Source of the DNA: Pseudoalteromonas sp. BSi20652
GTDB lineage: Bacteria; Pseudomonadota; Gammaproteobacteria; Enterobacterales; Alteromonadaceae
Assembly (NCBI RefSeq): GCF_000239855.1
Contig: NZ_BADT01000161.1
Span: forward strand, 1 to 57,164
DNA: 57,164 bases
Direction: 5' to 3'
The notes under the pieces are model-generated. The model did no database searches. It saw only the letters and a program-made list of their open reading frames with translations, and was not told the origin of the DNA. Positions 18,743-27,447 of the stretch are shown here, piece by piece. A program made the position numbers and the translations under genes. Within the stretch, counting starts at the first letter, position 1, and each line of letters begins with the position of its first letter.

Positions 18743-18775
18743 TTTAGGGGTTTGTATAAAATACAAACCCCTAAA
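18743..18775. terminator. Convergent-gene hairpin, probable bidirectional terminator
   Basis: A perfect 14-bp inverted repeat (TTTAGGGGTTTGTA / TACAAACCCCTAAA) with a 5-nt loop lies between two converging genes, the chemotaxis transducer and ttcA. A proper T tract is lacking, but the stem is strong and A/T flanked on both sides. Confidence 0.6.
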
Positions 18776-18780
18776 TTTAG

Positions 18781-19695
18781 TTAGCTTAAATTTAGGGTTA
18801 CTACGTTTGGTGATTCTTCTTCGTCAAGTTCACTATTAACAGGCACTTTAGGAATATCTGGCTTATCCAGCGCTATATCGCCGCCATCAATGACTTCGCC
18901 TGTTTGTAAGTTTTTAAAATCAAATAGATCGGCATCAGCTAAATGAGAAGGCACTACATTTTGAATCGCAGTAAAAATACTTTCGATACGACCAGGGTGC
19001 TCTGTATTCCATTTAGCCAGCATTGCTTTTGTATGTTTACGTTGTAGGTTTTCTTGTGAACCACACAGGTTACACGGAATAATAGGGTAACCTTGTGCAA
19101 ACGCGTATTGGCTTATATCGCTTTCTTTACAGTATGCTAGCGGTCGAATGACCATATGCTCGCCGTTATCGCTCATCAATTTGGCTGGCATGCTTTTTAG
19201 TTTTCCACCGTAAAACATATTTAAAAACAATGTTTCAATCATGTCGTCTCGGTGATGACCAAGCGCTATTTTAGTCGCGCCTAATTCTTTTGCTGTGCGG
19301 TACAAAATACCACGGCGCAAGCGTGAGCAAAGTGAACAGGTTGTTTTACCTTCAGGAATAATATCGGTAACAATACTGTAGGTATCTTCTTCTACAATTT
19401 TGTATTCAACATTTAATTTATCAAGGTACTGGGGTAAAACATGCTCAGGGAAGCCTGGTTGTTTTTGATCAAGATTTACAACAAATAAATCAAATTTTAT
19501 TGGTGCTACACGTTTTAAATGCTGCAGCATTTCTAGCATGGTGTAACTATCTTTGCCACCAGAAAGGCAGACCATTATACGGTCGCCTTCTTCAATCATA
19601 TTGAAGTCCATAACGGCTTGACCAGTTTGGCGACGTAAACGCTTTTGAAGCTTATTTAAGTTAAATTGCGCTTTAGCTTGATCTGAGTGTGACAA
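18781..19695 (-). CDS. ttcA: tRNA 2-thiocytidine(32) synthetase TtcA
   Basis: Iron-sulphur PP-loop enzyme that thiolates cytidine 32 in certain tRNAs, 304 aa. The ATP-binding PP-loop SGGKDS is at about 44-49. The cluster cysteines are in [10 protein letters not shown] (about 119-122) and CNLCGS (about 207-210). The start is a TTG at 19695: a stop codon lies immediately upstream in frame, GGGGG sits 6 nt before it, and only this start gives the conserved [14 protein letters not shown]-terminus. It is the last gene of the fnr-uspE-ttcA series, an order also found in E. coli. The labile cluster gives a functional reason to sit beside an oxygen regulator, though that link is inference. Confidence 0.96.
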   Translation of the reverse strand: MSHSDQAKAQFNLNKLQKRLRRQTGQAVMDFNMIEEGDRIMVCLSGGKDSYTMLEMLQHLKRVAPIKFDLFVVNLDQKQPGFPEHVLPQYLDKLNVEYKIVEEDTYSIVTDIIPEGKTTCSLCSRLRRGILYRTAKELGATKIALGHHRDDMIETLFLNMFYGGKLKSMPAKLMSDNGEHMVIRPLAYCKESDISQYAFAQGYPIIPCNLCGSQENLQRKHTKAMLAKWNTEHPGRIESIFTAIQNVVPSHLADADLFDFKNLQTGEVIDGGDIALDKPDIPKVPVNSELDEEESPNVVTLNLS

Positions 19696-19865
19696 TTACG
19701 CCCCCTAGTAAAACAATACAGCAAGGTTATTTGCTAAAAATTAAGGGGCGTATTATACCCAAACCACTTGAATATGCGAGTTTAGGATGTAATTAAAATT
19801 GATTTAAACATGCCTTATTAACACGTAAAAATAACTCGCTTATAACTTGTACATAAGGCTTAAAA

Positions 19866-20792
19866 TTAACCCTTTGCCAAAGGGCTAACATAACCATCAG
19901 GCTTTAACGCCAGTACGTCACAATCTAAGCTATCAATTACATGCTCTGCTGTATTGCCAACGAGAGCGGCACTTAAGCCGGTGCGACCAACAGTACCAAT
20001 AACGACTAACTCGCTGTTTAATCGCTTAGCTACATCAGGAATTACATCCTCAGGTAGGCCTTCTTCAATAAAACATTGGTTTTGGTTTAACTTAAATTCA
20101 GCAGCGAGTGTATTGGTTGATTCACGGTGGTGTTGTTTAACCGATTCGTTATAAATATTGGGGTTAAACTCAGGGATTTCTATGGCGATATTGATAGGTG
20201 TTGCAGGGTAGGCATTAACTAAATTAAGTTTTGCGTTGGCGAGTTCACATAAAAACAGCGCATCTTTAATAATACGTTTGTTGAGTGCTATGTGTTCTTC
20301 ATTTTCACTCACTGCATTTATAGCCGCTAAAATATTACCGTTTGCTGGCCACGCCATTTCTTTTACAAACAATACAGGTGCGGGGCATTTACGTACTAAG
20401 TGCCAATCGGTAGGGGTAAAAATAACTGATTTAAGTGCACCATGTTGGTGAGTGCTTTTAATGACTAAATCGTATTTTTGCTCAATTACAGTATTGATTA
20501 TGGCTTCGTATGGACGGTTATGCCAAACTACTTGGGTTTCAATATTTACATCTTTGAGAGGAGAAATTAAATCTTCTAGCCATAGCTCACGGTCTTTGAT
20601 GACTGCAGCGCGCATGGCTTCGCGTTCATCACCAGAGAGCATTGTAGTCATTTCGTAAGAGAAGTCGTAAACCGTCATAAAGGCGGTAATACTTGCCCCA
20701 GATTTTTTAGCTAAATCGATTGAACGTGCTAAGCCGTGTTGATCATCTTTGGTGGGGTCAATAACTGCAATAATGCGTTTAATCGTGTTCAT
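19866..20792 (-). CDS. uspE: Universal stress protein UspE
   Basis: Tandem universal stress protein of 308 aa with two Usp domains (about 1-150 and 155-300). The first begins KRIIAVIDPTKDDQHGLARS; the second ends VIGTVGRTGLSAALVGNTAE, carrying the G-x2-G-x9-G(S/T/N)-type nucleotide-binding loop. Length and two-domain form match E. coli UspE, linked to stress survival and cell aggregation. GGAG lies 8 nt before the ATG. It sits between fnr and ttcA, a conserved neighbourhood, and may be partly regulated by FNR, though I saw no clean FNR site in the 114-nt gap upstream. Confidence 0.95.
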   Translation of the reverse strand: MNTIKRIIAVIDPTKDDQHGLARSIDLAKKSGASITAFMTVYDFSYEMTTMLSGDEREAMRAAVIKDRELWLEDLISPLKDVNIETQVVWHNRPYEAIINTVIEQKYDLVIKSTHQHGALKSVIFTPTDWHLVRKCPAPVLFVKEMAWPANGNILAAINAVSENEEHIALNKRIIKDALFLCELANAKLNLVNAYPATPINIAIEIPEFNPNIYNESVKQHHRESTNTLAAEFKLNQNQCFIEEGLPEDVIPDVAKRLNSELVVIGTVGRTGLSAALVGNTAEHVIDSLDCDVLALKPDGYVSPLAKG

Positions 20793-20906
20793 GTGCTACT
20801 CCATTTACTTAACGGGTGTATTTTAGTGTAACTTAAATACAAAACAGTTAAAGGGCTAGCACATAATTTATTGTTCTAAATCAAAATATCAAGTCTACTC
20901 AATAAA

Positions 20907-21644
20907 CTAGCAAGGTTTAATTATTGCGGCTGTTTTAGCTAAGGCATCATTATCTAAAATGGTAATAAACTTACCTTCAACTTTAATTAAATCAGCTTTT
21001 TGAAAACGACTTAATAAACGGCTTATGGTTTCTACTGTTAGACCTAGGTAATTACCAATTTCACCACGGGTCATTGTAAATCTGAATTCTTTACGCGAAA
21101 AGCCACGCTCGCCAAAACGTTCTGACAAGTTATAAATAAAACTCGCTAAGCGTTCTTCAGCTGATTTTTTATTAAGTAACAACAGCATTTCTTGATCGTA
21201 TGTAATTTCCGTGCTCATTAAACGCATTATTTGTTGACGAAGCTTTGGTAATTTACCCGATAGTTCGTCAAGCGTATCGAATGGAATTTCGCATACCATC
21301 GACGTCTCGAGTGCTTGTGAAAAACTAGGGTGCGTCATTTTACTTATTGCATCAAAACCAACTAAGTCGCCAGCTAAGTGAAAGCCGGTAATTTGCTCGT
21401 CGCCTTGCTCCGATAACGTATATGATTTAAAAGAACCAGAACGCACGGCATAAATAGCTTTCAACGATGCACCAGATTCAAACAAAAAATCGCCTTTATG
21501 AAGAGGTTTTTTCCGTTCAATGATCTCGTCAAGCCTATCCATTTCTTGACCATTTAGTGAAAATGGTAAACATAATTGACTAATACTGCAATTATTACAG
21601 CTAATAGCACAATTTCCTTTAGCACGACTTTGAGAGAAATCCAT
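20907..21644 (-). CDS. fnr: Fumarate/nitrate reduction regulator FNR (EtrA-type)
   Basis: Oxygen-sensing CRP-family regulator of 245 aa. The [4Fe-4S] ligands are visible as Cys16, Cys19 and Cys25 ([10 protein letters not shown]) plus the Cys in SMVCEIP (about 118). The cNMP-like beta barrel ([11 protein letters not shown]), dimer helix and helix-turn-helix with the FNR recognition motif [12 protein letters not shown] follow. It is expected to recognise TTGAT-N4-ATCAA sites. Unusually, the protein ends in a Cys (IKPC). The start has only a weak GGA site but gives the family's normal N-terminus. It lies directly downstream of the cbb3 oxidase assembly genes, the pathway FNR/ANR proteins commonly control. 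Confidence 0.97.
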   Translation of the reverse strand: MDFSQSRAKGNCAISCNNCSISQLCLPFSLNGQEMDRLDEIIERKKPLHKGDFLFESGASLKAIYAVRSGSFKSYTLSEQGDEQITGFHLAGDLVGFDAISKMTHPSFSQALETSMVCEIPFDTLDELSGKLPKLRQQIMRLMSTEITYDQEMLLLLNKKSAEERLASFIYNLSERFGERGFSRKEFRFTMTRGEIGNYLGLTVETISRLLSRFQKADLIKVEGKFITILDNDALAKTAAIIKPC

Positions 21645-21684
21645 AATTCAATCCGTTTAAATTTTGTACACGACGTTATTAAGA

Positions 21685-22356
21685 TTAATGCACTAGCTTA
21701 TCGGTTGCAATAATCAATAGATAGATACCATACCAGATTATGACACTACCTAATACAATTCGGGTCCAAGGATGGTTAATAATACTATTTAGTTTTTGTG
21801 CGGTAACGCCTAACGTGATCATTGCCGGAAAAGTACCTAGGGCAAAGCAAAGCATTACTAACGCCCCATCTAAGGCACTAGGGCTAGTCATGGCCCATGT
21901 TAAGGCAGAGTACACCAAACCACAAGGCAGCCATCCCCACAAAGCACCGTAACCTAGGGCTTTAAAAGGAGAGTTAATAGGCATTAAATATTTATTCAGC
22001 TTAACAATGTGTTGCCACACCAAGGTTTTACCAATCTTCTCTAACCATTGCAACGTAGGGCCCAAACGCATTATATACACGCCGACTAGGAGCATAAAAA
22101 TAGCTGCAATGAACGAAAGTACTAAAGAGAAGGAGGTATTTTGCCTTGCAAATTGGCTGCTAATACCAGCAACAAGTGCACCTGCTGCCATATAGCTCAG
22201 TGCACGGCCAATATTATAAGCAAATGAATAGGTCAATGTTTTACGTTTGTCACTTGCCAGTTGTAATGAGCTTGCAATACCGCCACACATAGCAATGCAA
22301 TGACCGCTACCGATTAGCCCCATTAAAAATGCGCTAGTATAAAGAGGGTCAATCAT
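21685..22356 (-). CDS. TauE/SafE-like membrane protein of the cco cluster (CcoA/YcnJ-type neighbourhood gene)
   Basis: Inner-membrane protein of 223 aa with about six hydrophobic helices and an early GSGHCIAMCGG motif, the pattern of the 'sulfite exporter TauE/SafE' proteins that regularly follow ccoS in gammaproteobacteria. The conserved Cys and His suggest metal (copper) handling or a role in cbb3 assembly; this is inference from context. The frame can be extended by 11 codons to a TTG, but the ATG at 22356 overlaps the ccoS stop codon and is the likely coupled start. It is the last gene before fnr. Confidence 0.85.
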   Translation of the reverse strand: MIDPLYTSAFLMGLIGSGHCIAMCGGIASSLQLASDKRKTLTYSFAYNIGRALSYMAAGALVAGISSQFARQNTSFSLVLSFIAAIFMLLVGVYIMRLGPTLQWLEKIGKTLVWQHIVKLNKYLMPINSPFKALGYGALWGWLPCGLVYSALTWAMTSPSALDGALVMLCFALGTFPAMITLGVTAQKLNSIINHPWTRIVLGSVIIWYGIYLLIIATDKLVH

Positions 22357-22516
22357 TACTTTTGTTATGTTGCTCTTTGTCGTCTTCAAACAAAATACTA
22401 TGACCTTGCTTGTTTAAGTCAGAAAACTGCTCGCTTTTTACAGCCCAAAAAAACACACCAATAGCAATAATGACAAACAAAATGGCAATGGGGATCAAAA
22501 TGTAAATTATGCTCAT
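22349..22516 (-). CDS. ccoS: cbb3-type oxidase assembly protein CcoS
   Basis: Small gene of 55 codons. The product begins MSIIYILIPIAILFV, forming a single transmembrane helix with a following FFWAVKSEQFSDL segment and an acidic tail. The helix plus the W-A-(V/I)-x-S-x-Q-F-D-D-L-like motif is the CcoS/FixS signature. CcoS is needed for cofactor insertion (copper/haem) into cbb3 oxidase. It overlaps the ccoI stop by 4 nt (ATGA) and the next gene's ATG, so all three are translationally coupled. Confidence 0.93.
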   Translation of the reverse strand: MSIIYILIPIAILFVIIAIGVFFWAVKSEQFSDLNKQGHSILFEDDKEQHNKSND

Positions 22517-24888
22517 AACTTTAATAGCCTCAGTGAATTACTAATCACAATAATTGAGCTGGCAGACATGCCAATAACAGCCATCCAAGGAGCAACTAAG
22601 CCCAACGCTGCAAGTGGTAATATAGAAGCATTATACAACAAAGACAGTGCAAGATTTTGCTTAATAATACGTCTGGTTTGTTTGGCAACATTAAGTAAAT
22701 GACCAATGGAGGCTAAATCGCTATTAAGCAGCACGACGTCGGCGCTATTTTTTGATATGTCTGCACCTGTTTCCATAGCAATTGATAAGTGCGCGCTGGC
22801 AAATACCGGGCTGTCGTTTACACCATCACCAACCATTGCAACGATTTCGTTTTGTGAAGACCAACGCTCAACGGCTGTTTGTTTATCTTGTGGTGAACAT
22901 CCAGATTGCACACTTTCAAGTTTAAGTTGTTTTGCTACTTTTTGCCCTGCATCTGACGCGTCACCGGTTAACATATGACACGTTAAATTTTGCGATTGAA
23001 GTGAGTCTATAAGCTTTTTAGCATCGTTTTTCACTTTATCAACAAAGTAAAAGCGTGCAACAACCTGCTTATTTATATACAAGCTTGCTTGTGCATTTGA
23101 TTTTTTGCTATCAAACCAGCCACTTTTACCAATGGCGTAATGATTGTTTTCATCTTGTGCGCTAATTCCCAGCCCTGGATGTACTTCAACATTATCAAAA
23201 TGGTGATGCTCAGGTGTAATTTCATCAAATGCACTGGCGATGGGGTGTTCAGAATAACGCTCTAACATGGCAGCTATATCGAGCACTTGCGCTTTTGTAT
23301 ATTGTTTATCGATTATATCTACTTCATCAAGGCTAAATTTACCTTGCGTAAGTGTGCCTGTTTTATCAAATGCAAATAGCGTAATTTGTGAGAGTGTTTC
23401 GAGGACATGCGCTTGTTTTATTAATACGCCTTTGCGAGTAAGCGTTGCCACTGCACATGTAAGCGCGGTAGGTATGGCTAAACTCAGCGCACATGGGCAG
23501 GTAGCAACTAAAACCGAAATAGTGATCCAAAATGCATGTTCGGGATCAATTTGGTACCAGCCAATAGCTGTAAGTGAAGCAAATATAAGCAAACACGCTA
23601 TAAACCATTGCGCTACTTTATCTGTAATTTCAACTAGTTTAGGGCGCTTGGTTAATGCGTTGTGTTGCAAACGTATAATTTGATTTAAAAGTGTATTTTG
23701 ACCAATTTTATTAATTTTTATTTCAATAACGCCGTCGTGGTTAACGCACCCGGCGTAGACATTATGGCCAATAAATTTTGTAACGGGTTGATGTTCCCCC
23801 GTCATCATTGACTCATCAACTGTGGTTTTACCTTTAATTAGTTCGCCATCGGCAGGAATTGTTTCGCCGGCTTTAATAAGTACTACGTCATTAAGTTTTA
23901 GTTTTTTGGCTGCAATTATAAGCTCTTCGCCACTTTCGTTAATGGTGCGGGCTGTTAATGGTAATAATTTTTGTAAATTGGCAGTAAATTCACTGGCTTT
24001 TAAACGCGCTCTAAATTCAAGGTATTTACCTAATAACAGTAAAAAAGTAAACATGCACACAGATTCAAAATAGACCTCGCCCACTTCCATAAATGTGGCG
24101 TAACAGCTTGCACTGTAAGCGCCAAAAATAGCGAGCGATACGGGTAAATCCATATTGAGCTGTTTAGCTTTTAAGCCATTTATAGCGTTGGTCAAAAAGG
24201 GCAGTGCACTGTATAAAATAACGGGTGTGGCCAGTACTAAGCTAATCCATCTAAAATACTGCTCAAAGTTACTGTCCATGCCTGAAAACATGCCAAAGTA
24301 CATGGCAAATGCAAACATCATAACTTGCATGGTCATTAAACCTGCAACACCTAAGCGGCGAATATAAGCCTTGGCAGTTTGTTGTTTTTGTTGGGCTTCA
24401 ATATCAGCTTGAAATGGGTAGGCTTTATAACCAATCTTAGCAAGTGCAGTAATAACTTCACTCAATGGAGTGCTGGTTTTGTCCCATTGAATCATCGCGC
24501 GATTGGTGGATGTATTTACATCAACCCGTTTTACAGTATTTAGGTTTAAGAGTTGTTTTTCAATAAGCCATGCACACGCTGCGCAGGTTATACCTTCAAC
24601 GCTTAACAATACCTCTGAGATATTATCGTTAGTGGCTATAAATTCGTCTTGAATGTCTTCGTTGTCATAACTTTTTATAAATGCGAGTTGTTCAGGTACT
24701 AGTTGTTCAACTTTTCCTGCGCGGACGGTTCGGTATTTATAATAATCTGTCATACCTTGGTCAACAATATTTTGCGCAACAGCTTGGCAGCCAATGCAAC
24801 ACATTGGCTGCGCTTTATCGTCAATTATAACGTTTGCACTAAATCCGTTAGGTACACTTTCAAGGCAATGAAAGCAAGAGTTAGACAT
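22513..24888 (-). CDS. ccoI: Copper-transporting P-type ATPase CcoI/FixI
   Basis: P1B-type ATPase of 791 aa that exports copper across the inner membrane to supply cbb3 oxidase. An N-terminal metal-binding segment (CFHC at 5-8, CCIGC at 30-34) is typical of FixI proteins. It is followed by a heavy-metal-associated domain with GITCAAC (Cys102, Cys105), membrane helices, the TGEH phosphatase loop, the CPC transport motif (about 463), the phosphorylated Asp in DKTGT (about 506) and GDGVND (about 686). It lies 8 nt after ccoH and overlaps ccoS. Confidence 0.96.
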   Translation of the reverse strand: MSNSCFHCLESVPNGFSANVIIDDKAQPMCCIGCQAVAQNIVDQGMTDYYKYRTVRAGKVEQLVPEQLAFIKSYDNEDIQDEFIATNDNISEVLLSVEGITCAACAWLIEKQLLNLNTVKRVDVNTSTNRAMIQWDKTSTPLSEVITALAKIGYKAYPFQADIEAQQKQQTAKAYIRRLGVAGLMTMQVMMFAFAMYFGMFSGMDSNFEQYFRWISLVLATPVILYSALPFLTNAINGLKAKQLNMDLPVSLAIFGAYSASCYATFMEVGEVYFESVCMFTFLLLLGKYLEFRARLKASEFTANLQKLLPLTARTINESGEELIIAAKKLKLNDVVLIKAGETIPADGELIKGKTTVDESMMTGEHQPVTKFIGHNVYAGCVNHDGVIEIKINKIGQNTLLNQIIRLQHNALTKRPKLVEITDKVAQWFIACLLIFASLTAIGWYQIDPEHAFWITISVLVATCPCALSLAIPTALTCAVATLTRKGVLIKQAHVLETLSQITLFAFDKTGTLTQGKFSLDEVDIIDKQYTKAQVLDIAAMLERYSEHPIASAFDEITPEHHHFDNVEVHPGLGISAQDENNHYAIGKSGWFDSKKSNAQASLYINKQVVARFYFVDKVKNDAKKLIDSLQSQNLTCHMLTGDASDAGQKVAKQLKLESVQSGCSPQDKQTAVERWSSQNEIVAMVGDGVNDSPVFASAHLSIAMETGADISKNSADVVLLNSDLASIGHLLNVAKQTRRIIKQNLALSLLYNASILPLAALGLVAPWMAVIGMSASSIIVISNSLRLLKL

Positions 24889-24896
24889 AGTAATAA

Positions 24897-25388
24897 CTAC
24901 TTATAGTTAGGGGTAACTAAAACGGCTTTTTCAGTTGGTAATGCTATATTTTCTTTCATTTTCCAACTGCCATCTATTGGCTCAATAAAGACTGAGTAGG
25001 CACCGGTTGTATACTCATTAAGTAGTGCAGTAAATTCTTGATTTGCATTTGGAGTGAGCGTTGCCTCAAAGTCGTGCTCTTTTATGGTGCGATGATAGAA
25101 CGACAGTTTTAATGCATTTATATTACTGGTGTCGCCTTTGGTAAATTTAAAGCTTACACGTTCATTAGTGACATTTAAGTCGCCATGTAGATAAAGCGCT
25201 TTTGCTTTTTCAAACTTTGTAAGTTCTAAGTTTATAGCTTTACCTTTTTTGTAGTAGTCGTCAACAACCATATCAGGGCCGTTACCTATTGCTGTAATAA
25301 ATAAGCTAATGCAGCCAATAATGGCAACTAACGGAAAAAAGATTAAAAACCAAGGCCAAAAATTTTTATACCACGGAGTAGGTTGCAT
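24897..25388 (-). CDS. ccoH: cbb3 oxidase accessory protein CcoH/FixH
   Basis: Membrane-anchored protein of 163 aa with one helix (about 12-33, WFLIFFPLVAIIGCISLF) preceded by PWYKNFWPW and followed by the conserved DMVVDDYYKKGKAIN motif of the FixH family, then a periplasmic beta-rich domain. FixH/CcoH proteins stabilise or assemble cbb3 oxidase with CcoI. The gene starts a ccoH-ccoI-ccoS unit downstream of a terminator that follows ccoP. The ferredoxin-like gene ccoG, which often sits between ccoP and ccoH, is absent. Confidence 0.93.
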   Translation of the reverse strand: MQPTPWYKNFWPWFLIFFPLVAIIGCISLFITAIGNGPDMVVDDYYKKGKAINLELTKFEKAKALYLHGDLNVTNERVSFKFTKGDTSNINALKLSFYHRTIKEHDFEATLTPNANQEFTALLNEYTTGAYSVFIEPIDGSWKMKENIALPTEKAVLVTPNYK

Positions 25389-25448
25389 AGTGTCTCTAAA
25401 ATTAGTTTAGGAAGCGTTATTTTATAGGAATTATACGTAAAAGACTAA

Positions 25449-25476
25449 AAAAAAGCCTCACAGTGGAGGCTTTTTT
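25449..25476 (-). terminator. Terminator between ccoP and ccoH
   Basis: An 11-bp stem (AAAAAAGCCTC / GAGGCTTTTTT) with a 6-nt loop, followed on the minus strand by a long T tract. It lies 61 nt after the ccoP stop and 60 nt before ccoH, so it should separate the structural ccoNOQP unit from ccoHIS, or give partial readthrough. Confidence 0.9.
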
Positions 25477-25537
25477 GATCTGGATTAATCTATTGAATTA
25501 AATAAATTAATTTATAAACATTTTATTAACCGTATAC

Positions 25538-26572
25538 TTATTTATCCTGCGATAAACTGTAAACATAGGCTGTTAATAAGTGAATCTTATCTTCACCTAA
25601 AATGTCTTTCCATGCAGGCATTACACCAGCACGGCCGTGGTTAAGCGTTTCTTCAACAGCACGTTGAGAACCACCGTATAACCAAATATTATCAGTCAAG
25701 TTGGGTGCGCCAAATGGAAGGTTATGTGCAACCGACCCTTTACCGTCAGCACCGTGACATGCGGCACACATTGCAAACTTAGCGGCACCTGCCTCTGCGT
25801 CTTTTTGGTTAACAGTACGACCAGAAAGGCTCAGCACATGTGCTGTCATTTCTTTAACACCTTGCTCGCCAAGAGCAGCGCCCCAAGCTGGCATTGCAGC
25901 AATACGACCAAGCAATAATGTTTCTCTAATTTTGTCTGGTGTACCGCCATATAACCAATCTTTATCAGTTAGGTTAGGGAAGCCAGTTCCACCACGCGCA
26001 TCAGAGCCATGACATTGCGAACAGTTTTGCGAGAATAAACGCTGACCAATTTCAATGGCTAATTGACCATCTGTTTGCTCATGCTTATCGCCATTTTCAA
26101 GCGCAATTTGCTGCGCTGCGTCACCTTCAAACTTAGAACTAACTAAATCTAAAACAGGTACTTGTGCAAGTCGATTAAAAATAGGACCAAAGCGTTCTTC
26201 TGCAGCTTCGTATTCTTTATCAAGTTTCACAAAGCGACCATCTGCTTTTGCATCTGCAACTGCTTGTTTAGATTCGGCTAAAGAGGTAATACCTTGATTA
26301 GAACTCGTCCATTTACCTAAACCTTCCCAGTTACCTAAACCTGGAAACATAGCTAAATATACAACAGCCCAAATAAAAGTAGCGAAGAACATGTAAGTCC
26401 ACCATTTTGGTAGTGGGTTATTTAGCTCTTCAATGCCGTCAAATTCATGTCCACAGCTTTCACCTTCTTCTACGCCAGCATAGTTTTTTAAGTTCCAAAC
26501 TAATAAGCCAAAGATGATGCATAAGCATGCAAGGGTTAATACAATAACCCAAATACTCCAAAAGCTAGTCAT
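25538..26572 (-). CDS. ccoP: cbb3-type cytochrome c oxidase subunit CcoP (dihaem)
   Basis: Membrane-anchored dihaem cytochrome c subunit of 344 aa, which accepts electrons for the CcoN-CcoO core. An N-terminal helix (about 8-28) and a second hydrophobic segment (WWTYMFFATFIWAVVYLAMF) are followed by two cytochrome c domains. These have haem motifs CSQCH and CAACH, with distal Met ligands in MPAWGA and MPAWKD. The N-terminal EELNNPLPKWW segment is characteristic of CcoP. It overlaps ccoQ by 4 nt (ATGA). Confidence 0.97.
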   Translation of the reverse strand: MTSFWSIWVIVLTLACLCIIFGLLVWNLKNYAGVEEGESCGHEFDGIEELNNPLPKWWTYMFFATFIWAVVYLAMFPGLGNWEGLGKWTSSNQGITSLAESKQAVADAKADGRFVKLDKEYEAAEERFGPIFNRLAQVPVLDLVSSKFEGDAAQQIALENGDKHEQTDGQLAIEIGQRLFSQNCSQCHGSDARGGTGFPNLTDKDWLYGGTPDKIRETLLLGRIAAMPAWGAALGEQGVKEMTAHVLSLSGRTVNQKDAEAGAAKFAMCAACHGADGKGSVAHNLPFGAPNLTDNIWLYGGSQRAVEETLNHGRAGVMPAWKDILGEDKIHLLTAYVYSLSQDK

Positions 26573-26754
26573 TTTTCAGACTCCTTTTCCTCGTTAGAGA
26601 GTGTGTTGTTATGTTTTTTTTCATCTTCGAAAATGGCATTAGCAGCGCTATCAAAACGATTTTTGCTACGCTTGCTGTATGCCCATACAACAATCACAAT
26701 AAACAATACTAAAATTACCAGAGTCAAAATGCCTCTGTATGTTCCGTAATCCAT
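26569..26754 (-). CDS. ccoQ: cbb3-type cytochrome c oxidase subunit CcoQ
   Basis: Protein of 61 aa: MDYGTYRGILT, one transmembrane helix (about 8-26), then YSKRSKNRFDSAAN and an acidic tail. This is the CcoQ/FixQ pattern. CcoQ stabilises the complex or the CcoP interaction. It sits 6 nt after ccoO and overlaps ccoP. Confidence 0.95.
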   Translation of the reverse strand: MDYGTYRGILTLVILVLFIVIVVWAYSKRSKNRFDSAANAIFEDEKKHNNTLSNEEKESEK

Positions 26755-26760
26755 AATAAT

Positions 26761-27438
26761 TTACTTCAAGTGGGTACCAAGTTGCTGTAAATACGCGATT
26801 AGAGCTTGGATTTCTGTTGCGCCTTCGCCGTTATTCATAGCGTTAACTTTTTCAACATCAGCTTTAAGTTCTTCGTCGCTGCCATAACCTAGGCCCGGAT
26901 GTTTTGGGTTTTCTGGGTTAATGGCAAAAGTATCACGGAAAATTTGTAGTTTTTTCAGAGTCAGGCTTGTATCTACCTTATCCTCTGCTAACCAAGGAAA
27001 ACCTGGCATATTCGACTCAGGAACCACGGCACGTGGGTCAACTAAGTGGGCATAATGCCAATCGTCCGAGTAACGTTTACCAACGCGGGCAAGGTCAGGA
27101 CCAGTACGTTTAGAACCCCATTGGAAAGGGTGGTCCCATACTGATTCGCCTGCTACAGAGTAGTGACCGTAACGCTCAACTTCATCACGAAAAGGGCGGA
27201 TCATTTGTGAGTGACAGTTGTAACAACCTTCACGCACATATATGTCACGGCCTTCCATTTCTAAAGCATTAAGAGGGCGTAGGCCTTCTACTGGTTTAGT
27301 TGTGTCGTCTTGGAACATTAGCGGAGTAATTTCAACTAATGCGCCAAAGCTGATAGCAAAAACAGTCAGAATAGCCATAAGGCCAACGTTCTTTTCTACT
27401 ATTTCATGTTTGTTTTGTGAATTTTTCTTGCTCATCAT
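26761..27438 (-). CDS. ccoO: cbb3-type cytochrome c oxidase subunit CcoO (monohaem)
   Basis: Membrane-anchored monohaem cytochrome c of 225 aa that passes electrons to CcoN. It has an N-terminal helix (about 18-37), the haem motif [11 protein letters not shown], and the conserved [20 protein letters not shown] and MPGFPWL segments (distal Met ligand). GGAG precedes two consecutive ATGs; either could serve, so the start is uncertain by one codon. It begins 9 nt after the ccoN stop. Confidence 0.97.
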   Translation of the reverse strand: MMSKKNSQNKHEIVEKNVGLMAILTVFAISFGALVEITPLMFQDDTTKPVEGLRPLNALEMEGRDIYVREGCYNCHSQMIRPFRDEVERYGHYSVAGESVWDHPFQWGSKRTGPDLARVGKRYSDDWHYAHLVDPRAVVPESNMPGFPWLAEDKVDTSLTLKKLQIFRDTFAINPENPKHPGLGYGSDEELKADVEKVNAMNNGEGATEIQALIAYLQQLGTHLK

Positions 27439-27447
27439 CTCACTCCG

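Noticed and set aside
20793-20906. TTGAT motifs upstream of uspE as an FNR site
   Set aside because: The minus strand has two TTGAT-like half-sites as direct repeats, not the inverted TTGAT-N4-ATCAA arrangement.
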